This document shows, one piece after another, positions 23,001 to 29,750 of a stretch of 33,875 nt of DNA. The translations under genes were made by a program, and so were the position numbers. The stretch is from Actinospica acidithermotolerans (GTDB lineage: Bacteria > Actinomycetota > Actinomycetes > Streptomycetales > Catenulisporaceae): assembly GCF_018139625.1 (NCBI RefSeq), contig NZ_JAGSOH010000080.1, positions 1 through 33,875 on the forward strand, given 5' to 3'. Each line of letters opens with the position of its first letter. The first letter of the stretch is position 1. The notes beneath the pieces are model-generated. The model did no database searches. It was not told the DNA's origin and was given only the letters and a program-made list of their open reading frames with translations.

Positions 23001-24644
23001 GGCGCACGCGACCAGCAGCACACCGTGGCCCTCGCGCTGCAGGTCGCGAATGTGCCAGCAGAGCCCTCCGTCGCCGGGCAGCACGTCGTCCACCCAGGGC
23101 AGCAGGGGTTCGATATTCGTGTTCTGAGTGACCAGGACCCGGTCCGCGGCCTCGTGCGCGGCGGCGAGGACCGCTTCGGCGTGCGGGTCGAGGCCGCGGC
23201 CGACCTGCACGACGCCGCGGCGTACGTCCTCGACGTCGATCAGGTCGAGTTCGAGGGCTTCGGCGATGCCGCGATCGGGCTCGCGTGTCCTCGGCTGCAG
23301 CCGCCAGTGCTCGTCGCGCCATTCCGAGGCGGATTCGGGCGGTCCGTCGGCGAGCAGGCGCTCGGCGATCAGCCGCACCTCCTCGTCCTCGAACCCTGCT
23401 TCGCCGCGGGCGTCGAGCACCGTCGGCGGGCCGCCGCACAGCACCGTCGCGTCGATCACCACCGTGTCCACCCGGTCGAGCCGGCGCAGCGCGGTGCCGT
23501 CGAGCGGCAGCACCCCGTGCCCGGCGAGGCAGAGCCCGAGCACCGCGGCGAAGGCCTCGCGGCCCTGCCGGCCCGCCTTGGGCATGGTCGCGAGCATCAG
23601 TTCGGCGGCACGCCCCGGATCCCGGGTGAACGCGAGGACTCCCCCGGCGCCGATCAGCGAGGCGATCGCCTCTCGGTCGCCGAGCTTCTCGATCGGGCCG
23701 TCCGGCAGCGGCGCCGGGCGCGGCTCGCGGACCGGGGCCTGCGCGGCGAGGCCGCGTCCGTCCCCGGTGAGCTCGCCCTCCCGCCGGCGCCAGACGGCGC
23801 GGCGGCCGAGCCGTTCGGCCAGGCGCAGCGAGTGGTGCGCGCAGTCGACGGCCAGCGGCCCTGGCCCGAGGCTCGCAGCGTTCACCGTGGAGGTGGCGAG
23901 CGCGACGAGCAGCTCGGCCCGCTGGTGGCCGAGCCGGTCCTCGAGGCCGCGGCGCAGCGGCGGGTAGGTGTCGGCGAGCAGCAGCGGCAGCCGCGCGGCG
24001 CGCGGCAGCGGGGCCACGTCGGCGATCCGGAACGCGATCGCCGCGCCCAGACCGGTCAGATCGGTGGCCAGGGCCAGCGCGGCCACCTCGATCGGCTCGT
24101 CGTCGGCGGGATGCTCCGGGGTTCCGGCCGCCTCCCGCCCGGCGGCGAGATCCGCGTCTCCGGTGCCGTTGTCCCCCTCGACGGCCTCGATGACCGCGAG
24201 GATCTCCTCGATGCCGATCTGCTCCTCGTCGAAGGCGAGCAGCACCTCGCGGGTGACCGCGTTGACCTTCGCCCACTTCACCCCGCGCAGCCGGCTGAGC
24301 GCGGCGGTCACGTCCGCCGCCACCCGGCGATGCGTCTCGCCGCGCCCAGTCAAGCCCTTGACCTCGATGTGCGCACGGCCGGCGCGTGTCCAGGCCCGGC
24401 GCACGCCGTGACCCACCGCGACCTCCCGGATGTCGCCGAGCAGGTTCGCGGGATGCCCGGGCAGCCTCGACGCCGCGCCGCGCAGACCCGCGGCGCCCTG
24501 CCCGGCCACCGCACCGCCGACCGCCCGCGTCACGGTCGCGGACCCCTGGGCGGCCGCGCCCGCCAACCGGAGCGACGCGGCGCCGGTGTCCCGGCTGTAC
24601 GCGGCAAGACGGCTGAGCGGGGCCAGCGCGGGCATCAACGGCAT
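20016..24644 (-). CDS. Giant CtpI-like P-type cation ATPase
   Basis: A 1542-residue protein, about the size of mycobacterial CtpI (roughly 1600). An N-terminal region has a HMA-like fold (about 90-150) without the CxxC metal motif. A long second module (about 150-700) resembles a degraded ATPase half. The catalytic half carries TGES (about 853), PEGLP in a transmembrane helix (about 966), the phosphorylated Asp of DKTGTLT (about 1013) and GDGSND (about 1283), then C-terminal helices. PEGLP rather than CPC suggests type-2-like Ca/Mg/Na ions rather than heavy metals. ATG at 24644 follows GGTGA; longer starts would overlap the divergent hemerythrin gene. Ion specificity is unknown. Confidence 0.9.
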   Translation of the reverse strand: MPLMPALAPLSRLAAYSRDTGAASLRLAGAAAQGSATVTRAVGGAVAGQGAAGLRGAASRLPGHPANLLGDIREVAVGHGVRRAWTRAGRAHIEVKGLTGRGETHRRVAADVTAALSRLRGVKWAKVNAVTREVLLAFDEEQIGIEEILAVIEAVEGDNGTGDADLAAGREAAGTPEHPADDEPIEVAALALATDLTGLGAAIAFRIADVAPLPRAARLPLLLADTYPPLRRGLEDRLGHQRAELLVALATSTVNAASLGPGPLAVDCAHHSLRLAERLGRRAVWRRREGELTGDGRGLAAQAPVREPRPAPLPDGPIEKLGDREAIASLIGAGGVLAFTRDPGRAAELMLATMPKAGRQGREAFAAVLGLCLAGHGVLPLDGTALRRLDRVDTVVIDATVLCGGPPTVLDARGEAGFEDEEVRLIAERLLADGPPESASEWRDEHWRLQPRTREPDRGIAEALELDLIDVEDVRRGVVQVGRGLDPHAEAVLAAAHEAADRVLVTQNTNIEPLLPWVDDVLPGDGGLCWHIRDLQREGHGVLLVACADDAALAGADVSVAVPCPRPGSCAAAVGWAADFIAGPGLVEVWRLLHAVPAARAVTRTSTRFAWAGGSLGALIAVSGDRRSRRTPRLSPVHGAATLAVLGGAYHGLRVGRERAPRPTDHTAWHALSADEAFKRLRERRAEQRRREALSRPPVALRLARGAGRRLAATPPVRHVVIDPVRGLASFGGAVVEELRDPLTPVLALGAAASAVVGSSVDAALVTGVMGGNAVISAGQRLRARRAMRGLLLGERRRARLTRWPVPEGKASTRTVTADQLRPGDVIALRAGDIVPADGRLLSADGLEMDESALTGESLPVAKSLDATPGADLPERACMVYEGCTVLAGTAYAVVTAVGPDTEAGRAAAVAGASSPSRAGIQARLTELTRIALPATGIGGVAVTALAAARGVPFRRALASGVAIAVAAVPEGLPLVATVAQLGAARRLSRHGVLVRSASTLEALGRVDTLCFDKTGTLTEGRLSVNRSAAFDRDFAPDDERGRRFLRDAARACPDADVHATDSAIVKAAREIEDPESESWVPVADLPFESNRGYSAALGDRDGSRTLIVKGAPEGLLERCVSVATDDGTSPLNAARRRTAADTLKRLADDGLRVLAVAERAVPEAAATREGLPGLVGELTLLGFVALADTPRAGAGETVERLTAAGVRPVMITGDHPRTAVAVARGLGIPDADRVLTGAELDRLSKAGRDRRIAETTVFARVSPQHKVRIVQALQSTGRVVAMAGDGSNDAAAIRAADVGIALAGTGSVPARNAADLVLTEPEPLRLLDAIEEGRALWRRVRAAVGILVGGNAGEIAFTVLGTAIGGQAPLGTRQFLLVNMMTDMLPALAVALAPERPQDGERADAPVGRVWGPELGRDLAVRGGATALGALLAWQAGRTVGRERRASTMALAALVGTQLGQTLLAGRRSPLVAATCLGSAVALVAVVETPGVSRFFGCTPLGPVAWGIVGASCATATLAGAAAPGLVEKIAASRAPTHAED

Positions 24645-24840
24645 GAGTCGTTCACCGTCCTTCACGAGCGGGCAGAGTGCGGCGGGTAACCGATCTGGCA
24701 CCGCTGAAACAGAGCCGCCGCCCGCCTCGTGTTCACCGGGGGAAGCCGTCAAACGGATGACGTGTGGCCGCTGGGAATGCGGGCACCAGCGCGGCACCTC
24801 CGCCGAGCGGCGGAACGACCTACCGATAGGGGCGAGAGCC

Positions 24841-25395
24841 ATGACCGGACACGAGGGAAACGTCATCGCGGAACTGACCACCGACCACAGGGAGGTCGAG
24901 GGGCTGTTCGAGAAGTTCAAGGCGCTCGCACCCGACGATCACGCCGGCCGGCGCGAGGTGGCCGACGACTTCACCACGGAACTCGTGCGCCACTCGGTCG
25001 CCGAGGAGCAGTACCTCTACCCCGCGGTACGCGAGCACGTACCGGGCGGCGGAGCCATGGCGGACAAGGAGCTCGCCGACCACGAGAAGGTCGAGCAGCT
25101 GCTCAAGGACCTCGAGCGCGCCGATACCACCGACCCGCGGTTCGACACCCTGGCCGCCGAGGTCATCGAAGAGGTCACCTCGCACGTCAAGGACGAGGAG
25201 GAGCGCCTCTTCCCGGCACTGCTCGAAGCTTGCCCCATGGACTACCTCTTCGAACTCGGCGACAAGATCCGCACGGCGAAGGCCGCCGCCCCCACCCGGC
25301 CTCATCCGAACGCGCCGGACAACAAGGTCGCCACCGCGGGCGCCGGGCTCGTCGACCGCGTCCGCGACCTGTTCTCGGGGAGGAGCAGGTCTTGA
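24841..25395 (+). CDS. Hemerythrin HHE-domain protein
   Basis: A 184-residue protein with the hemerythrin-like cation-binding helical bundle (about 5-130). Probable diiron ligands are His16 (TTDHREVE), His51 and Glu55 (RHSVAEEQYLYP), His81 (DHEKVE) and His115 and Glu119 (SHVKDEEERLFP). The C-terminal 50 residues are Pro/Ala-rich and basic. It likely binds O2, NO or iron, or scavenges peroxide. It is divergent from the P-type ATPase; the 196-base gap holds the promoters. Plus-strand GGGTAAC (24684) and GTGT-N15-GGGCAC (around 24761) resemble stress-sigma -10/-35 elements, at low confidence. Confidence 0.92.
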   Translation: MTGHEGNVIAELTTDHREVEGLFEKFKALAPDDHAGRREVADDFTTELVRHSVAEEQYLYPAVREHVPGGGAMADKELADHEKVEQLLKDLERADTTDPRFDTLAAEVIEEVTSHVKDEEERLFPALLEACPMDYLFELGDKIRTAKAAAPTRPHPNAPDNKVATAGAGLVDRVRDLFSGRSRS

Positions 25396-25503
25396 CCGCC
25401 GCGCTCACGGCGCGCCTGTCCGGCCCGCCCGCTCGGGGCGAGAGCCGGCGGCGGCCCGGAATGGACCAGGCCGCGCGGCGGATGCTGCTCTACGGGGTCG
25501 ATC

Positions 25504-25704
25504 TTGGCGATCATGCACTGGGACCAGGCCGCCGGACTGTTCCGGCGCGGCGGCGCGCCGCCGGGCTGGAGGCTGCGGCCCAAGCAGCAGCCCCTCACCG
25601 CTCGCGCCAAGGCCACGACGCTCGCGGCCATCGCGCTGCTGGGCGCGCTGCCGTATGCCGAGGAGATGGCGCGCTGCCTGAGAGGCACCGAGGCGGGCCA
25701 GTGA
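25504..25704 (+). CDS. Possible small hypothetical protein
   Basis: A 66-residue frame starting TTG at 25504 or ATG at 25513, with a basic middle and a hydrophobic ATTLAAIALLGALPYAEEMA segment near the end that could be a membrane helix. No recognised family and no good ribosome-binding site. It lies in the 322-base gap between hemerythrin and the deaminase and ends inside a 17-bp tandem duplication. Could be a real tail-anchored peptide or chance. Confidence 0.3.
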   Translation: MAIMHWDQAAGLFRRGGAPPGWRLRPKQQPLTARAKATTLAAIALLGALPYAEEMARCLRGTEAGQ

Positions 25705-25734
25705 CACGGGCGATGACGTGACACGGGCGATGAC
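25701..25734. repeat. Perfect 17-bp tandem duplication at the deaminase start
   Basis: GTGACACGGGCGATGAC occurs twice in immediate succession (25701-25717 and 25718-25734). The first copy holds the stop of the small upstream frame, the second the GTG start of the deaminase. Confidence 0.85.
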
Positions 25735-26221
25735 GGCCGACGAGGGTCGCGCGGCCGACGACGAACCGCACCTTCGGCGCGCGGTCGCGCTGGCCGCCGG
25801 TGTCACGCCGGGCGGCGGCGACCTGCCGTTCGGCGCGGTCGTCGTGTCGAATGGGAAGGTGCTGGCGGAATCCGCCAACCGTGTCGGTTCCGACGCGGAT
25901 CCGACCGCGCACGCGGAGATCCTGGCGCTCCGGGCGGCCGGCCGACGGCTGGGACGGGCCGATCTGTCCGGCGCGGTGCTCTACAGCAGCGGTGAGCCGT
26001 CTCCCATGTGCCTCGCGGCGTGCCTGTGGGCGCGGATCGAACGCGTCGTGCACGCGGCCGAGGTCGCGGACGCGGCCGACTTCGGGTTCGAGGACCGCGA
26101 GTTCTACCGGCAGCTCGCGCCGCCCAAGCCGGAGCGGTCGCTGCGCGTGGAGCGCGCCGGCCTGCGGTGGCGCGCCGAGGCGGTGGCGGCGTACCAGCGG
26201 TGGCACCGCGGCACGGGCTGA
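25718..26221 (+). CDS. Nucleoside/guanine deaminase-like protein with altered zinc motif
   Basis: A 167-residue cytidine-deaminase-fold protein (about 18-125 the core). TAHAEILAL gives the zinc-binding His65 and proton-shuttling Glu67. The second motif, normally EPCPMC, reads EPSPMC: Ser95 replaces the first zinc Cys while Cys98 remains; Cys102 is nearby. Activity may therefore be altered or lost unless another residue completes the site. Start is GTG at 25718 or ATG at 25730; both follow the 17-bp duplication. Downstream is a short CCCGGG hairpin. Substrate class (guanine, adenosine, cytosine) is not decidable. Confidence 0.88.
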   Translation: MTRAMTADEGRAADDEPHLRRAVALAAGVTPGGGDLPFGAVVVSNGKVLAESANRVGSDADPTAHAEILALRAAGRRLGRADLSGAVLYSSGEPSPMCLAACLWARIERVVHAAEVADAADFGFEDREFYRQLAPPKPERSLRVERAGLRWRAEAVAAYQRWHRGTG

Positions 26222-26259
26222 CCCCGTCGCACGGGCCGGCGGTCCGCGGGGCGCATAGC

Positions 26260-26274
26260 CCCGGGCTTCCCGGG
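26260..26274 (+). terminator. Small hairpin downstream of the deaminase
   Basis: CCCGGG-CTT-CCCGGG, a 6-bp stem with a 3-base loop, 39 bases after the deaminase stop. Weak terminator candidate, no U-tract. Confidence 0.35.
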
Positions 26275-26332
26275 CACCGGCGCGACATGCGAGCACTCAT
26301 ACTCAACTGCAGCCGTCTGCCGGGATGGCAGC

Positions 26333-26890
26333 ATGCAGACCCGCGCCTGCACGGACGACGTGGTGCTCAGGCTCGACCGCCTTCAGTCGCGGTTCCGCGA
26401 GGGGCCCTGCTTCGCGGCCGGGAGCGCGAGTGACCGATCCGTGATCACCGTGCCGGACACCGCGGCCGAGAAGCGCTGGCCTCGCTTCGCCGCCGAAGCG
26501 GCCCGGCTCGGCGTGCGCAGCGTGATCGCCTGCGCCGTGACCGTGCCTGGCAGCGGCATGCTCTCGCTGAACCTGCACGCCCTGACCCCGGAGGCCTTCG
26601 ACCCCGTCGCGACGCGCAACGCCACGTTCCTGGCGGCGTACGGCGCCGCCGTGCTCGGCCAGGCGCGCCTCGCCGAGAACCTGAACTCCGCCCTGGCGAA
26701 CCGTCAGGCGATCGGCGAGGCCGGCGGCATTCTGATGGAGCGGCACCGGATCGACTCGGCCGAGGCGTTCGCCCGGCTCTCCCGGGCGTCCCAGCGGCTC
26801 AACGTCAAGCTCCGGCTGCTCGCCGAGTACGTGGTGCGCACCGGCGCCGACCCCGACGATATCGGCCCCGACGACCTGACCGGGCGCTGA
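26333..26890 (+). CDS. GAF-ANTAR regulator, N-terminally short
   Basis: A 185-residue protein. Residues about 1-105 match the later part of a GAF domain (LDRLQSRFREGPCFAA, then a VPD..A.E.RWPRF block), and 110-170 form an ANTAR RNA-binding domain (ALANRQAIGEAGGILMERHRIDSAEAFARLSRASQRLNVKL). The first 50 or so GAF residues usual in this family are missing, and only 111 bases separate it from the deaminase, too little to hold them. It may be truncated or a natural short form. ANTAR proteins act as antiterminators by binding paired RNA hairpins. Confidence 0.8.
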   Translation: MQTRACTDDVVLRLDRLQSRFREGPCFAAGSASDRSVITVPDTAAEKRWPRFAAEAARLGVRSVIACAVTVPGSGMLSLNLHALTPEAFDPVATRNATFLAAYGAAVLGQARLAENLNSALANRQAIGEAGGILMERHRIDSAEAFARLSRASQRLNVKLRLLAEYVVRTGADPDDIGPDDLTGR

Positions 26891-26939
26891 GCCGTTCCGG
26901 TCAGGCGCCGCGGACCCGGCGACAGGTCGAGGAGACGGC

Positions 26940-27698
26940 CTAGGCCGGCCGGGCCCGCTCCGCCGCGGCCTCGGGAACGCCGAGCACCTCGGACGCCTCG
27001 ATCTCCCGGCGGATGACCGCGCGGGCCAGATCGGTGGCCCGGACCCCGTGCGCGTGCGCGTAGTCGCGCAGCGTCGTTCCGGCCGCCTCCACCGAGATTC
27101 CGCCGGACTCGGCCAGGAAGCCTTTCGCCTGCTCGACGGCCACCTTGTTGGTGATGGTCACCTGGAGCCGGGCGAGGATGTCCTCCGGCCCCGTGCGCCG
27201 GGACGGCGAATTGAGCATCGCGAGCGCGGCGACGTCGGAGAACGCCTGCGCCACCGGCAGGTCGTCGGCGACGTCGGGATCCTCCTGCGGGTAGAAGAGG
27301 TTGACCGCGCCGATCACGCTCTCGCGCAGACGCAGCGGCAGCGCCACGACGGCCGGGAAGCCGGCCTCGATCAGCGCCGGCACCAGCTGCGGCCAGCGCT
27401 CGATCTCGGCGGCGACCCGCGGCACCCGCACCATCGAGCCCGTCCGGAAGCACTCCACGCACGGCCCGTCGCCCGTCTGCAGCTGCAGCAGCTCCATGAA
27501 CGCGGCGCGCTCCTGGGAGGCGGCGATGTTGCGCAGCGGTCCGCGTCCGTCGGACAGCACGATGCCGACGGCACCCGCGGAGCTGAACGCGACGCAGCGG
27601 GCGGCGAGGCGCTCGAGCAGGTCGACGACGTCGAAGTCCTCGCCGAGGGTGTCCGCCAGGCCGACGAAGGCGGCGCTCAGCTGTCGATCCCTGCCCAT
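26940..27698 (-). CDS. GAF-ANTAR antiterminator-type regulator
   Basis: A 252-residue protein with a complete GAF sensor domain (about 15-165, including QTGDGPCVECFRTGSMVRV and VVALPLRLRESVIGAVNLF) and an ANTAR domain (about 172-240; RLQVTITNKVAVEQAKGFLAESGGISVEAA). ATG at 27698 is preceded by a near-perfect AAGGAGGTGGAC site; an earlier ATG overlapping the upstream stop is less likely. It is the second gene of a two-gene unit and converges on the short GAF-ANTAR gene. Expected to bind hairpin pairs in leader RNAs when its GAF ligand or signal is present. Confidence 0.93.
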   Translation of the reverse strand: MGRDRQLSAAFVGLADTLGEDFDVVDLLERLAARCVAFSSAGAVGIVLSDGRGPLRNIAASQERAAFMELLQLQTGDGPCVECFRTGSMVRVPRVAAEIERWPQLVPALIEAGFPAVVALPLRLRESVIGAVNLFYPQEDPDVADDLPVAQAFSDVAALAMLNSPSRRTGPEDILARLQVTITNKVAVEQAKGFLAESGGISVEAAGTTLRDYAHAHGVRATDLARAVIRREIEASEVLGVPEAAAERARPA

Positions 27699-27732
27699 GT
27701 CCACCTCCTTGTTCCGCATCGCGTACCGTCTC

Positions 27733-28518
27733 TCACTCATCCTCGTCCAAACGGACCCGCCGGGCGACCACTTCGCGGGCCAGTTCGCCGAGCGCGACCC
27801 CGTCGGTGAACGCGCGGGCGCGCAGCCGCAGCAGCGCCTCCTCGGCCTCCACGCCGCACTGGACCATCACCATTCCGGTGGCCTGGTGGATCTCGTCGAA
27901 GTCGGCCTGACCGCCGAGCCAGGACATCTCGCCGTCGCCGCGCCGGTACTCGGTCTCGCCGCCGCCCGCGTACACCCGCAGGACGCCGAGCGTGGCGGTG
28001 TCGGCCAGCAGCAGCGCGACGCCCGTGTCGGATTCGGAGAGCGCGCCTGGTGCGCGCCGGTAGAGCTCGAGCGTGCCCACGGCGATCGCCCCGATCGCCA
28101 GCGGCAGCGCGAACACCGCCCCGACATCCAACTCCTGCGCGCGGTGCGCGAACACCGGCCACGCATGCGCGTCGTGATGGTCGCTCAGATCGATGGCCTG
28201 CACCGGGGCGTGATCCGCGAAGGCGCGCAGCGACGGGCCGTTGCCGAGCGCGTACTGCGCCTCGCTGATAGCCGTCGCCACCTCGTCCGTGGCGTAGAGG
28301 ATCTGCCGGGCCGCGCCCCTCGCCATCAGCGAGACCGAGGCGCCGTCCACCGGGAGCAGCCGCGTGCTCAGCAGGCAGAGCCGTTCCACCGTCTCGGCCG
28401 GCGTCGCCCCGTGCACGCAGGCCGCGATCTCCCGGGCCGCCAGGACCGGGTCCCGAGATTCCGCCCCGTCCAGCGAATCCCACCTCCGACCCTCGTCACG
28501 ACCGTCCGATGATGCCAC
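27733..28518 (-). CDS. GAF-ANTAR antiterminator-type regulator
   Basis: A 261-residue protein: GAF domain about 40-175 (LPVDGASVSLMARG, LGNGPSLRAFADHAPVQAIDL, ALPLAIGAIAVGTLELYR) and ANTAR about 195-255 (DEIHQATGMVMVQCGVEAEEALLRLRARAF, then LGELAREVVARRV). GTG at 28518 is the only in-frame start upstream of the conserved region that is visible, with a weak ribosome-binding site. First gene of the pair with the GAF-ANTAR gene 34 bases downstream. The two differ clearly in the GAF pocket, so they likely sense different signals. Confidence 0.92.
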   Translation of the reverse strand: MASSDGRDEGRRWDSLDGAESRDPVLAAREIAACVHGATPAETVERLCLLSTRLLPVDGASVSLMARGAARQILYATDEVATAISEAQYALGNGPSLRAFADHAPVQAIDLSDHHDAHAWPVFAHRAQELDVGAVFALPLAIGAIAVGTLELYRRAPGALSESDTGVALLLADTATLGVLRVYAGGGETEYRRGDGEMSWLGGQADFDEIHQATGMVMVQCGVEAEEALLRLRARAFTDGVALGELAREVVARRVRLDEDE

Positions 28519-28711
28519 ACGCGCCGTCGTCGCCCGCGCAGGCGCCGCGCCCGGTACCCCCGGCGCGGCGATTCACGCACCTGCGCGCACCCGCGGTCGG
28601 CCGCGCATGGATCCGCGGCGGATGGTTACCCGCACGCCTCAGGATCACGATCGGATCCGGTCGGCGGCGGATCCGAACGCCGGACGGCCGCCGACCCAGG
28701 AGGAGCGCGCC

Positions 28712-29059
28712 ATGCGATTCAGTCCGAGGCGTCCGAAGCGCGAGCACGGCGACGACAGGTCCGGAGCCGTGGGACGCGTGGTGCCGGACTCGACCGCCGC
28801 GGTGAGCGTCGCGGCGCGGGAGGAGGCCCGCAAGGGTACCGCCGCCGCCGATCCGGTGATCGGCTTCACCCCCGAGGGCCAGATGCTCGCCGGCTCGGTG
28901 GTCGACGGCGAGTTCGTGGCCGCCGAGAGCGGGGCCACCCCCGAGAAGATCGAGCGGAAGAAGTCCGACGACCCGGTGGAGTCGGGCGAACTGCCGGGCG
29001 AGAACGAGCCGATGAAGCACGTGTGGTGGGCCCGTCGGAGGCGGAGCGGCCGAGGCTGA
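28712..29059 (+). CDS. Small charged hypothetical protein
   Basis: A 115-residue hydrophilic protein with an excellent AGGAGGAG ribosome-binding site. It is rich in Arg, Glu, Asp and Gly, with a central VIGFTPEGQMLAGSVVDGEFVAAESG segment that looks folded and a Trp-containing basic tail (KHVWWARRRR). No family recognised, no membrane segment. Divergent from the GAF-ANTAR pair across 193 bases. Probably cytoplasmic and stress-related by neighbourhood only. Confidence 0.7.
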   Translation: MRFSPRRPKREHGDDRSGAVGRVVPDSTAAVSVAAREEARKGTAAADPVIGFTPEGQMLAGSVVDGEFVAAESGATPEKIERKKSDDPVESGELPGENEPMKHVWWARRRRSGRG

Positions 29060-29115
29060 TCCGCCCGTGCCGGGACCGCGAAGCAACGTCAGCCCTGCGA
29101 GAACACGCAAAACAC

Positions 29116-29420
29116 CGTCAGCCCTCCGTCGGCGCCGATGGCTGTTCGCGACGGCAGCGATTCGTTCACAACGGCCTGGTCGCCGCCTTACCCAGGGAAC
29201 GCGAAGCGCCGTCAGCCCTCCGTCGGCGCCGATGGCTGTTCGCGACGGCAGCGATTCGTTCACAACGGCCTGGTCGCCGCCTTACCAGGGAACGCGAAGC
29301 CGTCAGCCCTCCGTCGGCGCCGACGACTGCCCGCGATGGCAGCGATTCGTTCACAACGGCCTGGTCGCCGCCTTACCCAGGGAACGCGAAGCGCCGTCAG
29401 CCCTCCGTCGGCGCCGACGG
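29116..29420. repeat. Tandem array of about 3.3 copies of a 91-94-bp unit
   Basis: Units begin CGTCAGCCCTCCGTCGGCGC at 29116, 29210, 29301 and 29395 (the last partial, 26 bases). A diverged start CGTCAGCCCT also occurs at 29087. Copies 1 and 2 are almost identical; copy 3 differs at several bases and lacks three. Each unit opens with the sequence of the 3' end (codons PTEG and stop) of the minus-strand gene at 29397-29645, so the array looks like repeated duplication of that gene's end plus its downstream DNA. Each opening contains CCGTCGGCGCCGACGG or a near copy, a palindrome perfect at 29405-29420. The 29060-29396 gap holds no gene I can support. Confidence 0.85.
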
Positions 29421-29645
29421 CGCTGCGGCGTCGCCCTCGGGTTCGGCCGCGCCGTCACCCTCTCGCCGATCGCGGTCCCGGGGGGCCGACGCGGCTTCTT
29501 CGTTCTCCTTCGCGTCCTTGAGAACGTCCTTGACCTGGTCCGACGGGTCCTCGGCAGCGGTACGCCGGGCCTCGCCCTCGACGGTCGAGCGCGGTACGCC
29601 CTTCTTGCGCGCCTCGTGGTCCGTGTCCACATGATGCGTATTCAT
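29397..29645 (-). CDS. Small acidic/charged hypothetical protein
   Basis: An 82-residue, highly polar protein (VEGEARRTAAEDPSDQVKDVLKDAKENEEAA), probably largely disordered or helical, ending in an Ala/Pro/Glu-rich tail. No family recognised. ATG at 29645 has only a weak ribosome-binding site, but a GGGTAC -10-like element at 29660-29655 with a GGAT 15 bases further upstream would give a nearly leaderless transcript from a stress-sigma promoter. Its last codons and stop are the seed of the adjacent tandem array. Divergent from the stress-type SDR. Confidence 0.6.
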   Translation of the reverse strand: MNTHHVDTDHEARKKGVPRSTVEGEARRTAAEDPSDQVKDVLKDAKENEEAASAPRDRDRREGDGAAEPEGDAAAPSAPTEG

Positions 29646-29654
29646 CCCGTCGCA

Positions 29655-29660
29655 GTACCC
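29655..29660 (-). promoter_or_regulatory. Stress-sigma (SigB-like) -10 element candidate
   Basis: Minus-strand GGGTAC, 9 bases before the ATG at 29645, with GGAT 15 bases further upstream, fits the GnnT-N15-GGGTAC pattern of actinobacterial SigB-type promoters. On the plus strand, GGGTTT-N15-GGGCAC (about 29697-29723) upstream of the SDR is a weaker match. Confidence 0.35.
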
Positions 29661-29750
29661 GAAAAGCGGTGTCTCATCCGCCCGCACCGCCGGACGGGTT
29701 TGGGGGTGCGGGCGGCGGGCACCAGCGCGCGGACCTGAGAGGAGATCCAC

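Noticed and set aside
24645-24920. Longer start for the P-type ATPase
   Set aside because: It would cross into the divergent hemerythrin gene and has no ribosome-binding site or conserved residues.
29087-29420. CRISPR array
   Set aside because: Units repeat over their whole 91-94 bases with no unique spacers, and there are no cas genes.
29023-29738. Plus-strand repeat-containing proteins across the tandem array
   Set aside because: The frames arise from the non-coding repeat (Arg/Ser-rich, shifted between copies) and oppose the small charged gene; no ribosome-binding site.
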